Shown here in pieces: positions 5,463 to 12,886 of a stretch of 12,973 bases of DNA. The stretch spans positions 1 through 12,973 of the forward strand of contig CAJUBR010000076.1 in NCBI GenBank assembly GCA_910584695.1. Direction: 5' to 3'. How positions within the stretch are numbered: the first letter of the stretch is position 1; the number at the start of each line of letters is the position of its first letter. Position numbers and translations under genes: made by a program. This DNA comes from an uncultured Lachnospiraceae bacterium. Lineage in GTDB: Bacteria > Bacillota > Clostridia > Lachnospirales > Lachnospiraceae. A model generated the notes under the pieces. The model saw only the letters and a program-made list of their open reading frames with translations, did no database searches and was not told the DNA's origin.

Positions 5463-6070
5463 TTTTATTGATAGATAATTATGATAGTTTTTCTTACAAT
5501 CTGGTACAGATGATTGGAGGCATTCAGAAGAAACGTTATGAATCAGGTGCATCAAAGGAAGGAAAGGAATGTAATTATGGAATCAGAGTAATTCGCAATG
5601 ACGAAATGACGGTAAAGGAAATTGAAGCACTGAATCCCGAATATATCATTCTGTCACCGGGACCGGGAAGACCGAAAGATGCGGGAATCTGTGAATCTTT
5701 GTTAAAGGAATACAACAAATCTACGAAATTTCTTGGAGTATGCTTAGGGCATCAGGCGATTTTTGAAGCATTTGGCGGGAAGGTAGCCTATGCAAAAAAA
5801 TTAATGCACGGCAAGCAGAGCACCATAACCTTTGATAGAGAAGAATTCATTTTTAATGGAGTGCCGGAGCATATCCGGATTGCAAGATATCATTCTCTGG
5901 CCGGTGATGCAGATACACTGCCGGGCTGTCTGAAGGTAATTGCAGCTACCAATGACGGTGAAATTATGGCAGTGAAGCATAAAGAAAGAGAAATCTATGG
6001 GTTCCAATTTCATCCGGAATCGGTATTGACAGAGTGTGGAGCAACGATGCTGGAGAATTTTCTGAAATAA
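5459..6070 (+). CDS. trpG: Anthranilate synthase component II (glutamine amidotransferase)
   Basis: TrpG (203 residues) is the class I glutaminase that feeds ammonia to TrpE. The catalytic triad is visible: Cys95 in GVCLGHQAI, and His185 and Glu187 in QFHPESV. The oxyanion motif LSPGPGRP is at 65-72. Compared with typical TrpG/PabA, about 16 extra residues (near 23-40, hydrophilic, with KKRYESGASKEGKE) are inserted between the first helix and the second strand; the frame is intact on both sides. It overlaps trpE by 4 bp, fitting a stoichiometric partner. It could also serve 4-aminobenzoate synthesis if no separate pabA exists, which cannot be judged here. No fusion to trpD is present; that gene starts 52 bp later. 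Confidence 0.95.
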   Translation: MILLIDNYDSFSYNLVQMIGGIQKKRYESGASKEGKECNYGIRVIRNDEMTVKEIEALNPEYIILSPGPGRPKDAGICESLLKEYNKSTKFLGVCLGHQAIFEAFGGKVAYAKKLMHGKQSTITFDREEFIFNGVPEHIRIARYHSLAGDADTLPGCLKVIAATNDGEIMAVKHKEREIYGFQFHPESVLTECGATMLENFLK

Positions 6071-6122
6071 GGTAATTTGTAAACAGAATAATTTGATGAT
6101 AGAAATTAGGAGGATATGAATC

Positions 6123-7133
6123 ATGATAACAGAAGCAGTAAAAAAATTGGTGGAGAATCAAAATTTAACTTATGATGAAGTACTTGCGTGTATGGACGAA
6201 ATTTTTAATGGTGAGGCAGATGAGATTCAGACATCTGCTTATCTGACTGCACTTCGTATGAAGGGGGAGACGGTTGAAGAGATTTCTGCAAGTGCAAAGG
6301 GAATGCGGAATCATGCAACGCAGTTAGAGCATGAAGGGATAGAGGTGCTGGAGATTGTAGGAACTGGTGGAGATAAGGCAAATTCCTTCAATATTTCTAC
6401 TACTAGCGGGTTCGTAGCTGCTGCCGCAGGTATTCCCATTGCTAAACATGGAAACCGCAGCGTATCCAGTAAGTGCGGAGCTGCAGATGTATTGGAGGCA
6501 TTGGGTGTAAACATTATGATTTCTCCGGAAAAAATGAGTGAAGTCTTAAAGAAAACAAATATCTGTTTTATGTTTGCCCAGATGTATCACAGGGCAATGA
6601 AATATGTGGCAACGGTTCGTAAAGGACTGGGAATCCGTACTATTTTTAATATACTAGGACCTTTGACAAATCCTGCAAATGCCAGTATGCAGTTGATGGG
6701 AGTGTATGAAGAAGCTTTGGTAGAGCCGATGGCAAAGGTTCTTTCAAAGCTTGGGGTAAAAAACGGTATGGTGGTATATGGTAAAGATTGTTTAGATGAG
6801 ATTTCATTGAGTGCACCGACAGTAGTATGTGAAATACGAGATGGTGAACTAAAGTCTTATACAATAGAACCTGAACAGTTTGGGATTGAAAAATGTGATA
6901 AAAAAGAGCTGGAAGGCGGCAATCCAGAGGAAAATGCAGCTATCACAAGGGCAGTCTTAGGCGGGGAAAAAGGGGCTAAGAGAGATGCCGTTGTTTTAAA
7001 TGCGGCTGCGTGTATCTACATTGCAGGCAAAACGGATACGATGGAAGAAGCCGTTAAAGTGGCAGAAGAAATGATTGATAGCGGGAAAGCAATGGAAGTA
7101 TTAAATCGCTTTATTGCTTTGACAAATGAGTGA
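6123..7133 (+). CDS. trpD: Anthranilate phosphoribosyltransferase
   Basis: TrpD (336 residues) joins anthranilate to PRPP to give phosphoribosyl-anthranilate. The PRPP-binding glycine loop GTGGD is at 80-84, and KHGNRSVSSKCGAAD (108-122) is the conserved substrate-binding stretch. Asp225-Glu226 (in CLDEIS) are the metal-binding acidic pair. A helical N-terminal domain (1-70) fits the family, and length is normal. The start is fixed by AGGAGG at 6108-6113; an ATG at 6116 is out of frame. The 52-bp gap after trpG has no hairpin. The stop is followed by an 83-bp spacer before the trpC ATG. Confidence 0.96.
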   Translation: MITEAVKKLVENQNLTYDEVLACMDEIFNGEADEIQTSAYLTALRMKGETVEEISASAKGMRNHATQLEHEGIEVLEIVGTGGDKANSFNISTTSGFVAAAAGIPIAKHGNRSVSSKCGAADVLEALGVNIMISPEKMSEVLKKTNICFMFAQMYHRAMKYVATVRKGLGIRTIFNILGPLTNPANASMQLMGVYEEALVEPMAKVLSKLGVKNGMVVYGKDCLDEISLSAPTVVCEIRDGELKSYTIEPEQFGIEKCDKKELEGGNPEENAAITRAVLGGEKGAKRDAVVLNAAACIYIAGKTDTMEEAVKVAEEMIDSGKAMEVLNRFIALTNE

Positions 7134-7216
7134 TATTGTCTATATTGCACAACTGGATTTTGAAAATAAAGAGTTTCACAATTACCTATAATGGAAAAGG
7201 CATGAGAGGAGGAATT

Positions 7217-8008
7217 ATGGCAGCGGATATCTTAGAACGAATTGCAGCAGATAAAAGAATACAGGTAGAAGAAGAAAAAAAAGTGATTTCTTCTGAAAGA
7301 ATGGAAAAAATGGCATTAACTGCAAAAGGGGGATTATCGGATTTTGCTTTTGAAGATGTCTTGAAAAAAGAGGGGATGTCATTTATTTGTGAAGTGAAAA
7401 AGGCATCTCCTTCGAAAGGAGTAATAGCTCAGGATTTTCCTTATATAGATATTGCAAAAGAATATGAACAGGCGGGAGCAGATTGTATTTCTGTACTGAC
7501 TGAGCCAAAATATTTTCTGGGGTGTGACCAATATCTTTTAGAGATTCGCAAAGAGGTAAAGCTTCCAATTCTGCGAAAAGATTTTACTGTGGATACCTAT
7601 CAGATCTATCAGGCAAAGGTGATTGGAGCAGATGCGGTTTTATTGATCTGTTCTCTTATGGATATTGGTTTTATGAAAGAATGCATTCAAATATGTGACA
7701 CATTAGGATTAACTGCATTGGTTGAAACCCATGATGAAAAGGAGATTCAGATGGCAGTAAATGCGGGAGCCAGAGTCATTGGTGTAAATAACCGGAATTT
7801 GAAAGATTTTACGATAGATATCCAAAACAGTACCAGATTGCGGAAAGCTGCACCAGAGGGAACTGTTTTTGTAGCAGAGAGCGGAATCAGAACCAAAGAG
7901 GATGTAAATACGTTTAAGCAGGAAAAGGTGGATGCAGTTTTAATAGGAGAGATTTTAATGCGGGCAGAGGATAAGAAACAAAAATTAAAGGAATTGAGAG
8001 GAATATGA
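7217..8008 (+). CDS. trpC: Indole-3-glycerol phosphate synthase
   Basis: TrpC (263 residues) closes the indole ring, turning CdRP into indole-3-glycerol phosphate with loss of CO2 and water. It is a TIM barrel with all the expected active-site residues: Glu59 and Lys61 (in CEVKKASPSKG), Lys121 (in RKDF), Glu170 (in VETH), Asn191 (in GVNNRNL), and Glu221-Ser222 (in AESGI). These correspond to Glu51, Lys53, Lys110, Glu159, Asn180, Glu210 and Ser211 of the Sulfolobus enzyme. I place the start at 7217 because AGGAGG is just upstream and the N-terminus ('DILERIAADKRIQVEEEK') is typical. The open frame extends back to a GTG at 7130 overlapping the trpD stop, but those 29 codons look non-native. It overlaps trpF by 4 bp and is not fused to it. 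Confidence 0.96.
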   Translation: MAADILERIAADKRIQVEEEKKVISSERMEKMALTAKGGLSDFAFEDVLKKEGMSFICEVKKASPSKGVIAQDFPYIDIAKEYEQAGADCISVLTEPKYFLGCDQYLLEIRKEVKLPILRKDFTVDTYQIYQAKVIGADAVLLICSLMDIGFMKECIQICDTLGLTALVETHDEKEIQMAVNAGARVIGVNNRNLKDFTIDIQNSTRLRKAAPEGTVFVAESGIRTKEDVNTFKQEKVDAVLIGEILMRAEDKKQKLKELRGI

Positions 8009-8649
8009 AGATTAAAATATGTGGTTTAAAACGGATGGAAGATGTGGATTATGTAAACCAGTGTATGCCAGATTTTATTGGCTTTGTATTTGCCGGAACA
8101 AAGAGGAGGATTGATTTTGAGACGGCAAAAACGTTAAGGCAGAGACTGAATCCAGAAATGAAAGCCGTAGGTGTTTTTGTGAATGAGGAGATTGCCTTTA
8201 TTACCAGTCTGGTTACGGAAGGAGTTTTAGATCTGATTCAGCTTCATGGTGAGGAAAATCAGGAATATATCGTGGAACTTCGAAAGCGATTGCGGGAGTA
8301 TGGTAAAAGAGAGATTCCAATTATAAAATCTGTAAGAGTGCAATCAAAAAAACAAATTATCGAAGCTGAAAAATTGCCGGTAGATTTTCTCTTGTTAGAT
8401 ACGTTCCGGGAAGATGAATATGGTGGAAGTGGTATGGTATTTGATCACAAATTAATACCTAAACTGGAAAAAAAGTTTATTTTAGCCGGGGGAATCACAG
8501 AAAAAAATGTGATCTGTATTTTGGAAGAACTGAAAAAGGAAGAAAAAATACCATTTTGTATAGATGTTAGCAGTTCTGTAGAAGTTAATGGATTGAAAGA
8601 TAAATGGAAGATAGAAAAGATTGTGAAACTGGTACATGATGTGAAATGA
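8005..8649 (+). CDS. trpF: Phosphoribosylanthranilate isomerase
   Basis: TrpF (214 residues) performs the Amadori rearrangement of phosphoribosyl-anthranilate to CdRP. The general base Cys6 lies in KICGLKR, and the general acid Asp187 in IDVSSSVE. AGGIT near 158 and the C-terminal DVSS loop hold the substrate phosphate. The usual form of the last loop is DVSSGVE; here the Gly is Ser, a mild departure. Early motifs such as FVFAGTKRRI and QLHGEE are in place. The start codon overlaps the trpC stop (ATGA), so translation is coupled. A 182-bp non-coding spacer follows before trpB, the longest gap in the operon. Confidence 0.95.
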   Translation: MKIKICGLKRMEDVDYVNQCMPDFIGFVFAGTKRRIDFETAKTLRQRLNPEMKAVGVFVNEEIAFITSLVTEGVLDLIQLHGEENQEYIVELRKRLREYGKREIPIIKSVRVQSKKQIIEAEKLPVDFLLLDTFREDEYGGSGMVFDHKLIPKLEKKFILAGGITEKNVICILEELKKEEKIPFCIDVSSSVEVNGLKDKWKIEKIVKLVHDVK

Positions 8650-8831
8650 AATGTGATGTTGGAAAAATGGAAAATAATGATTTGATAAATGTGACAATTT
8701 AGACAAAGAAGGAAGAATAGTGGGAAATGAGGTGCGGCAGGAAGAAAGTAGAATGGAGAAATGAAATAGAAAAATTACATATAATCAGAAAACGATACAA
8801 TATATGAAATTGTGAAAAGAAAGGAGCAGCA
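8650..8831 (+). other. C-depleted trpF-trpB spacer
   Basis: No gene, clear promoter or terminator hairpin was found. The plus strand is very purine-rich and poor in C (8 C in the 180 bases 8641-8820). ATGTG occurs at 8651 and 8689. The trpB ribosome binding site AAAGGAG ends the stretch. The long untranslated, probably unstructured gap is unusual inside an otherwise tightly packed operon. Confidence 0.6.
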
Positions 8832-10016
8832 ATGGAAACAGGAAGATTTGGAGAATACGGAGGACAGTATGTACCGGAAACGCTGATGAATGCAGTACAT
8901 GAGTTAGAGGAGGCGTATGAACATTATAAACATGACCCTGTCTTTAACCAGGAACTAGAGCAATTGATGAAAAATTATGCCGGAAGACCGTCATTGCTGT
9001 ATTATGCAGAAAAAATGACAAAGGATTTGGGAGGGGCAAAAATTTATTTGAAGCGTGAAGATTTAAACCATACAGGCTCCCATAAGATTAATAATGTATT
9101 AGGTCAGGTGCTGCTGGCAAAGAAAATGGGGAAAACCAGAGTGATTGCCGAGACCGGTGCCGGACAGCATGGTGTGGCAACCGCAACGGCAGCGGCTCTT
9201 ATGGGGATGGAATGTGAAATCTTCATGGGAAAAGAGGATACAGAGCGTCAAGCATTAAATGTATTCCGTATGGAGCTTTTAGGGGCAAAGGTACATCCGG
9301 TTATGACAGGGACAATGACCTTAAAGGATGCTGTAAATGAGGCAATGAGAGAGTGGACCTGCCGTGTAAAAGATACCTTGTATGTTTTAGGTTCTGTTAT
9401 GGGACCCCATCCGTTTCCGATGATAGTAAGAGATTTTCAGAGTGTGATCAGCCGGGAAAGTAAAGCACAGATTTTAGAGGCAGAAGGAAAGCTTCCGGAT
9501 GTGGTGGTTGCCTGTGTTGGAGGCGGCAGCAATGCTATGGGTTCTTTTTATGAATATATTCAGGACAAAAATGTAAGATTAATTGGCTGTGAAGCAGCAG
9601 GGCTTGGTGTTGACAATGAAAAAAATGCGGCTACGATTGCAAACGGTTCTGTGGGAATCTTCCATGGAATGAAATCTTTGTTCTGTCAGAATGAATACGG
9701 ACAAATTGCACCGGTATATTCTATTTCTGCCGGTCTTGATTATCCGGGGATTGGACCGGAGCATGCAATGCTTCATAAAACTGGAAGGGCTTCCTATGTT
9801 CCAGTGACAGATGAGGAGGCAGTCGGGGCGTTTGAATATCTGTCCAGAACAGAAGGAATTATTCCTGCTATAGAAAGTGCTCATGCCATTGCCCATGTGA
9901 TGAAGATAGCGGGAAAAATGGAAAAAGACCAGATTATTATTGTTACAGTTTCCGGACGTGGAGACAAAGACGTTGCAGCAATTGCCAGATACAGAGGAGT
10001 GGAGATTTATGAGTAG
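8832..10016 (+). CDS. trpB: Tryptophan synthase beta subunit
   Basis: TrpB (394 residues) condenses indole with L-serine to form tryptophan, in an alpha2-beta2 complex with TrpA. Lys85 in HTGSHKINN is the PLP Schiff-base lysine (Lys87 in E. coli). Glu107 in AETGAGQHG matches the catalytic Glu109. GGGSNAMG at 230-237 is the PLP phosphate loop, and SGRGDKD near the C-terminus contacts the cofactor ring. Length and motifs indicate the standard TrpB1 type that partners TrpA, not the longer TrpB2. AAAGGAG precedes the start. It overlaps trpA by 8 bp, consistent with coupled production of the two subunits. Confidence 0.97.
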   Translation: METGRFGEYGGQYVPETLMNAVHELEEAYEHYKHDPVFNQELEQLMKNYAGRPSLLYYAEKMTKDLGGAKIYLKREDLNHTGSHKINNVLGQVLLAKKMGKTRVIAETGAGQHGVATATAAALMGMECEIFMGKEDTERQALNVFRMELLGAKVHPVMTGTMTLKDAVNEAMREWTCRVKDTLYVLGSVMGPHPFPMIVRDFQSVISRESKAQILEAEGKLPDVVVACVGGGSNAMGSFYEYIQDKNVRLIGCEAAGLGVDNEKNAATIANGSVGIFHGMKSLFCQNEYGQIAPVYSISAGLDYPGIGPEHAMLHKTGRASYVPVTDEEAVGAFEYLSRTEGIIPAIESAHAIAHVMKIAGKMEKDQIIIVTVSGRGDKDVAAIARYRGVEIYE

Positions 10017-10803
10017 AATTCGTAAAATATTTGAAAAGGAAAAAGCGTTTATTGCATTTGTTACAGGAGGCGATCCTGATATTGAAACCAGTTATGAATT
10101 GATTAAAACAATGGCGGCAAACGGTGCGGATATTATTGAAATCGGTATTCCATTTTCGGATCCCATTGCGGAAGGTCCGGTGATTCAGGAGGCTTCTCTT
10201 CGGGCATTAAACGCAGGAACGACTACAGATATGTTGTTTGATATGGTAGAAAAGCTGCGAAAGGAGATTGATACGCCTCTTATTTTCATGACTTATGTGA
10301 ATCCAATCTATGTATATGGAACGAAACGTTTTATGGAAAGATGTGCCCAGACAGGTATTGACGGATTGATTGTACCAGATGTACCCTTTGAGGAAAAAGA
10401 AGAATTGGCAGATTTCTGTAAAGCAAATGGTGTGGATTTGATTTCCATGATTGCCCCGACCTCTATGGAGAGGATTGAATTAATTGCAAAAGAAGCAGAA
10501 GGATTTATCTATTGTGTATCCTCTCTCGGTGTAACCGGAGTGCGTTCTGAGATTAAGACGGATATAGGAACTATGATTCAACATGTTAAAACGGTGACGG
10601 ATGTTCCTTGTGCGGTGGGCTTTGGTATTGCAACACCGCAACAGGCGGAAAAAATGGCAGGTCTTTCCGACGGTGCTATTGTAGGCAGTGCGATTGTAAA
10701 GCTGGTGGCAAAGTATGGAAAGGATGCGGTACCTTATGTAGCGGATTATGTAAAGAGTATGAAGGCTGCTGTGATAAAAGCTCAAAATCATTCCGGTGTG
10801 TAA
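10009..10803 (+). CDS. trpA: Tryptophan synthase alpha subunit
   Basis: TrpA (264 residues) cleaves indole-3-glycerol phosphate to indole and glyceraldehyde 3-phosphate and channels indole to TrpB. It is a TIM barrel. The catalytic Glu44 (E. coli Glu49) is in DIIEIGIPFSDP. The second catalytic acid, Asp60 in E. coli (in 'ADGP'), is Glu55 here (in IAEGPVIQ), a conservative substitution. Later signatures MTYVNPIYVYG, GLIVPDVPFEE and CVSSLGVTG are normal, and GFGIATPQQ and GAIVGSAIV form the phosphate site. The ATG at 10009 is chosen because it gives the usual N-terminus (RIRKIFEKEKAFIAFVTGGD), has AGAGGAGTGGAG upstream and overlaps trpB by 8 bp. Longer in-frame starts lie deep inside trpB. It is the last trp gene. 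Confidence 0.96.
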   Translation: MSRIRKIFEKEKAFIAFVTGGDPDIETSYELIKTMAANGADIIEIGIPFSDPIAEGPVIQEASLRALNAGTTTDMLFDMVEKLRKEIDTPLIFMTYVNPIYVYGTKRFMERCAQTGIDGLIVPDVPFEEKEELADFCKANGVDLISMIAPTSMERIELIAKEAEGFIYCVSSLGVTGVRSEIKTDIGTMIQHVKTVTDVPCAVGFGIATPQQAEKMAGLSDGAIVGSAIVKLVAKYGKDAVPYVADYVKSMKAAVIKAQNHSGV

Positions 10804-10811
10804 ATTTATTC

Positions 10812-10867
10812 CCGCGGGCAATGAGTCAAGCGGACATGCTCGCATGTCCATTTGACGAATGCCGCGA
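10812..10867. repeat. Long imperfect hairpin after trpA, possible dispersed palindromic element
   Basis: GGACATG (10832-10838) and CATGTCC (10843-10849) flank a CTCG loop. They are extended by GTCAA (10825-10829)/TTGAC (10852-10856) and by CGCGG plus CA (10813-10820)/TGCCGCG (10860-10866), with small internal loops. The arms are about 27 nt each, GC-rich in an AT-rich setting. No T-run follows, so it is not a classic intrinsic terminator, though it could slow polymerase or protect the trp mRNA 3' end. The sharp composition shift suggests a small mobile or REP-like palindrome. Confidence 0.65.
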
Positions 10868-11214
10868 GGTTATTGACTTTGTATTAAAAACAAAATTGTG
10901 ACAAAAGCGACACATAAAACAAATTGATAAGAAAAATAAAATGTGGAATTGAAAAATGTGGGAAGATGTCGAAATGTTATAATTATATTAAAATGTCTTA
11001 GATGAATTGCAAAATGAATGATAGAAAGGAAAAATGTGCATAAATATAAAAAAGGATAATTAAATTGTGAAAAAAATACTATGTGGAATGTCAAAAAAGG
11101 AAATAAAATGTGATTTTGATAAAAGTGAGCATGAAAAAGAAAAGTTGCTTTTAAGACAGCCACCAGAAATGGGAAAAGGAAAAAAGAGAGAATCAGGAAG
11201 GTAGGAGAATCAAT
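10868..11214 (+). other. C-depleted intergenic region with repeated ATGTG words
   Basis: No gene is supported here. In 10921-11160 there are only 10 C in 240 bases. ATGTG occurs at 10941, 10956, 11034, 11081 and 11108, with ATGTC at 10966, 10993 and 11088 and ATGTT at 10974. ATGTGGAAT is repeated exactly at 10941 and 11081. A minus-strand frame stays open across much of it, but only because of this bias. Confidence 0.6.
10975..10983 (+). promoter_or_regulatory. Candidate extended -10 promoter
   Basis: TGTTATAAT at 10975-10983 is a perfect -10 hexamer with the TGn extension, which can work without a good -35 box; none is visible at the right distance. It could serve the gene at 11215, leaving a leader of about 225 nt. 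Confidence 0.4.
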
Positions 11215-11766
11215 ATGGAATGCTCTTTGATTAGGAAATGGTGGGGAAATTATAGAAACAACCTTTATTATGCTGTTTGCATCATGCTGGCAGGAACCTT
11301 ATTACATTTTGTATATGACTGGTCGGGACATAATGCATTTGTGGCACTGTTTTCGCCAGTGAATGAAAGTGTATGGGAACATTTGAAATTATTTTTTATA
11401 CCTGCTTTTTTCTTCACAATCATAGAAGATTATTGGGTTAGGGAAAAACAACCAGATTATTTGTGGTGTCAGACCAAAAGTATAGTGTCAGGAATTTTGT
11501 TTATCATAGTTATGTATTTTACTTATTTGGGAATAACAAGGCAAGGGTGCACATGGATAGATATTAGTATTTTTTATTTATCGGCAGTGATTGCTGGAGT
11601 GGAATCCGGAACATGCAGGTTGAAAAAATGTAATAATGAAATAAGATATAGAAGATATGCATATGTTATTTTGTTATTGCTTTGGACATTATTTGTCTGG
11701 TTTACTTATCAAATACCCAAGCCATTGATAAAATGGATGCCCGGACTTTTTATAAGTGAAGCATGA
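11215..11766 (+). CDS. DUF6512-type integral membrane protein
   Basis: This 183-residue protein has about five predicted membrane segments (roughly 17-34, 57-72, 88-106, 114-130 and 148-165). The conserved stretches LLHFVYDWSGHN (29-40) and FSPVNESVWEHLKLFF (46-61) identify the DUF6512 family, small Firmicutes membrane proteins of unknown function. The charged His, Asp, Glu and His residues within or beside the membrane could suggest metal or ligand binding, but this is speculation. GGTAGGAG precedes the ATG. The C-terminus after FTYQIP (163-168) does not follow the Pro-rich ending I associate with the family, so a late frameshift or natural divergence is possible. It is preceded by the C-depleted region and is probably transcribed alone or with the short ORF behind it. 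Confidence 0.8.
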   Translation: MECSLIRKWWGNYRNNLYYAVCIMLAGTLLHFVYDWSGHNAFVALFSPVNESVWEHLKLFFIPAFFFTIIEDYWVREKQPDYLWCQTKSIVSGILFIIVMYFTYLGITRQGCTWIDISIFYLSAVIAGVESGTCRLKKCNNEIRYRRYAYVILLLLWTLFVWFTYQIPKPLIKWMPGLFISEA

Positions 11767-11788
11767 AAGAAAGTCGGGGGACTAGGGC

Positions 11789-11893
11789 ATGGAAGAATTG
11801 TTCTTGAATCCTTACCGGCAACATGATAAAATGTCACCAACTGGAGAAAAGCGGAAGTTGATGACCTGTGCGAGTATCATTCTGATAAAGTAA
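11789..11893 (+). pseudogene. 34-codon ORF, possible N-terminal remnant of a small membrane protein
   Basis: A short frame begins at an ATG preceded by a GGGGG tract and ends TAA at 11891. Its product starts MEELFLNPYR, contains GEKRKLM at about 19-25, and turns hydrophobic (TCASIILIK) just before the stop. This resembles the N-terminus of small Firmicutes membrane proteins in which a polar, Pro/Tyr-containing leader precedes 'KLATASLVLGI', but here the membrane helix is cut after a few residues. I read it as a truncated remnant; it may also be noise between two genes. No family is claimed. Confidence 0.3.
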
Positions 11894-11946
11894 TAAAAGA
11901 CTGGAAAGACAGAAATTCTATATTTTAATAAAAGAAGGAAGCGCAT

Positions 11947-12777
11947 ATGAGTAAGTTTTCTTGGGAAAATGAGTGGAGATTGCAGGAGTTAAGAGAAGAA
12001 TCATTTCTGGTAAAACATGTAATGGATAAGACAACAAAATGGATGAAGCTTGCACAAAAGAAGATGCCGGATACTTTACAAAATACTTTAGAGTCAGGAT
12101 TTAACAAAGCTTTTGTTATGGTATTTGAAAAGGGTGCAGTATTAATTGAAAAGACCTATAACAAAGACAGGCAGGAATCTATGTTTAAAGAAAATGAAAA
12201 GGTATTGGATTCTCAGGAATTTAATGCAAAATCGGTTAAAAAATTTGAGCGGCAGGCGAAGCGTACTATATATAAGAATCTGGCAATTACGTCAGTGGAA
12301 GGGATTGGTATGGGACTGGCAGGAGTGGGAATTCCAGATATTCCTATTTTTGTATCAGTGCTGTTAAAGAGTATTTATGAGATTGCAATTAGTTATGGAT
12401 TTTCGTATACAAGTGAAAAAGAAAAACTATTTATTTTGAAAATAATAGAGACGGCATTAAAGAGTGGAGACTTTCTTCGGAAGAAGAATGAGGAAGTAGA
12501 TAAGCTGATTGAACGGTATTATAAAGAAGAAATAATACCGGAACAGGTTGAAGAAACAGACGAATTTGTAGTAGAGCTTCAGATTATGCGTCAGATTGAC
12601 CGTTCGGCAGAAGCTTTATCCCGCGAGCTTCTTTATGGTAAATTTGTTCAGGGAATGACTTTTGTAGGTGTGATAGGCGGTACTGCAGATTTTACCTGTT
12701 TGAAAAGAGTGACAGATTATGCGGCACTTAAATATAAAAGAAGGTTTTTGCTTCGACAAATACCAGAAATAGATTAA
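11947..12777 (+). CDS. EcsC-family protein
   Basis: This 276-residue protein matches the EcsC family (PF12787). The core signature is SVEGIGMGLAGVGIPDIPIF (116-135) followed by KSIYEIAISYGFS (141-153). The C-terminal GKFVQGMTFVGVIGGTADFT (231-250), leading to DYAALKYKRRFL, is the typical ending with a Gly-rich hydrophobic segment. Two short hydrophobic stretches (about 118-140 and 235-248) suggest membrane association, not a full multi-pass fold. The first 110 residues are charged and helical. EcsC was named from the B. subtilis ecsABC operon, but its function is unknown, and no ABC transporter genes are beside this copy. AGAAGGAAG precedes the ATG. I see no strong terminator after the stop. 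Confidence 0.88.
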   Translation: MSKFSWENEWRLQELREESFLVKHVMDKTTKWMKLAQKKMPDTLQNTLESGFNKAFVMVFEKGAVLIEKTYNKDRQESMFKENEKVLDSQEFNAKSVKKFERQAKRTIYKNLAITSVEGIGMGLAGVGIPDIPIFVSVLLKSIYEIAISYGFSYTSEKEKLFILKIIETALKSGDFLRKKNEEVDKLIERYYKEEIIPEQVEETDEFVVELQIMRQIDRSAEALSRELLYGKFVQGMTFVGVIGGTADFTCLKRVTDYAALKYKRRFLLRQIPEID

Positions 12778-12886
12778 CGTTTCTACAAGGGTTTGATATT
12801 TGGATGTTCGTGAAGAATTGTTTGTTTTGTATAATGAACGATGAAAAAAAGAGGCTTGGAATTGACTGAATTTTATATTAAGCAAT

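Noticed and set aside
7130..7216. GTG start giving trpC 29 extra residues
   Set aside because: TrpC proteins start near the 7217 ATG, which has an AGGAGG site; the extension is unlike the family.
10608..10901. 97-codon plus-strand frame over the trpA end and the hairpin
   Set aside because: Mostly a shadow of trpA in another frame, and the tail just translates the palindrome.
10870..11163. 97-codon minus-strand frame rich in Phe, His and Ile
   Set aside because: The open frame is a by-product of the C-poor, purine-rich plus strand; composition is low-complexity and no ribosome binding site was seen.
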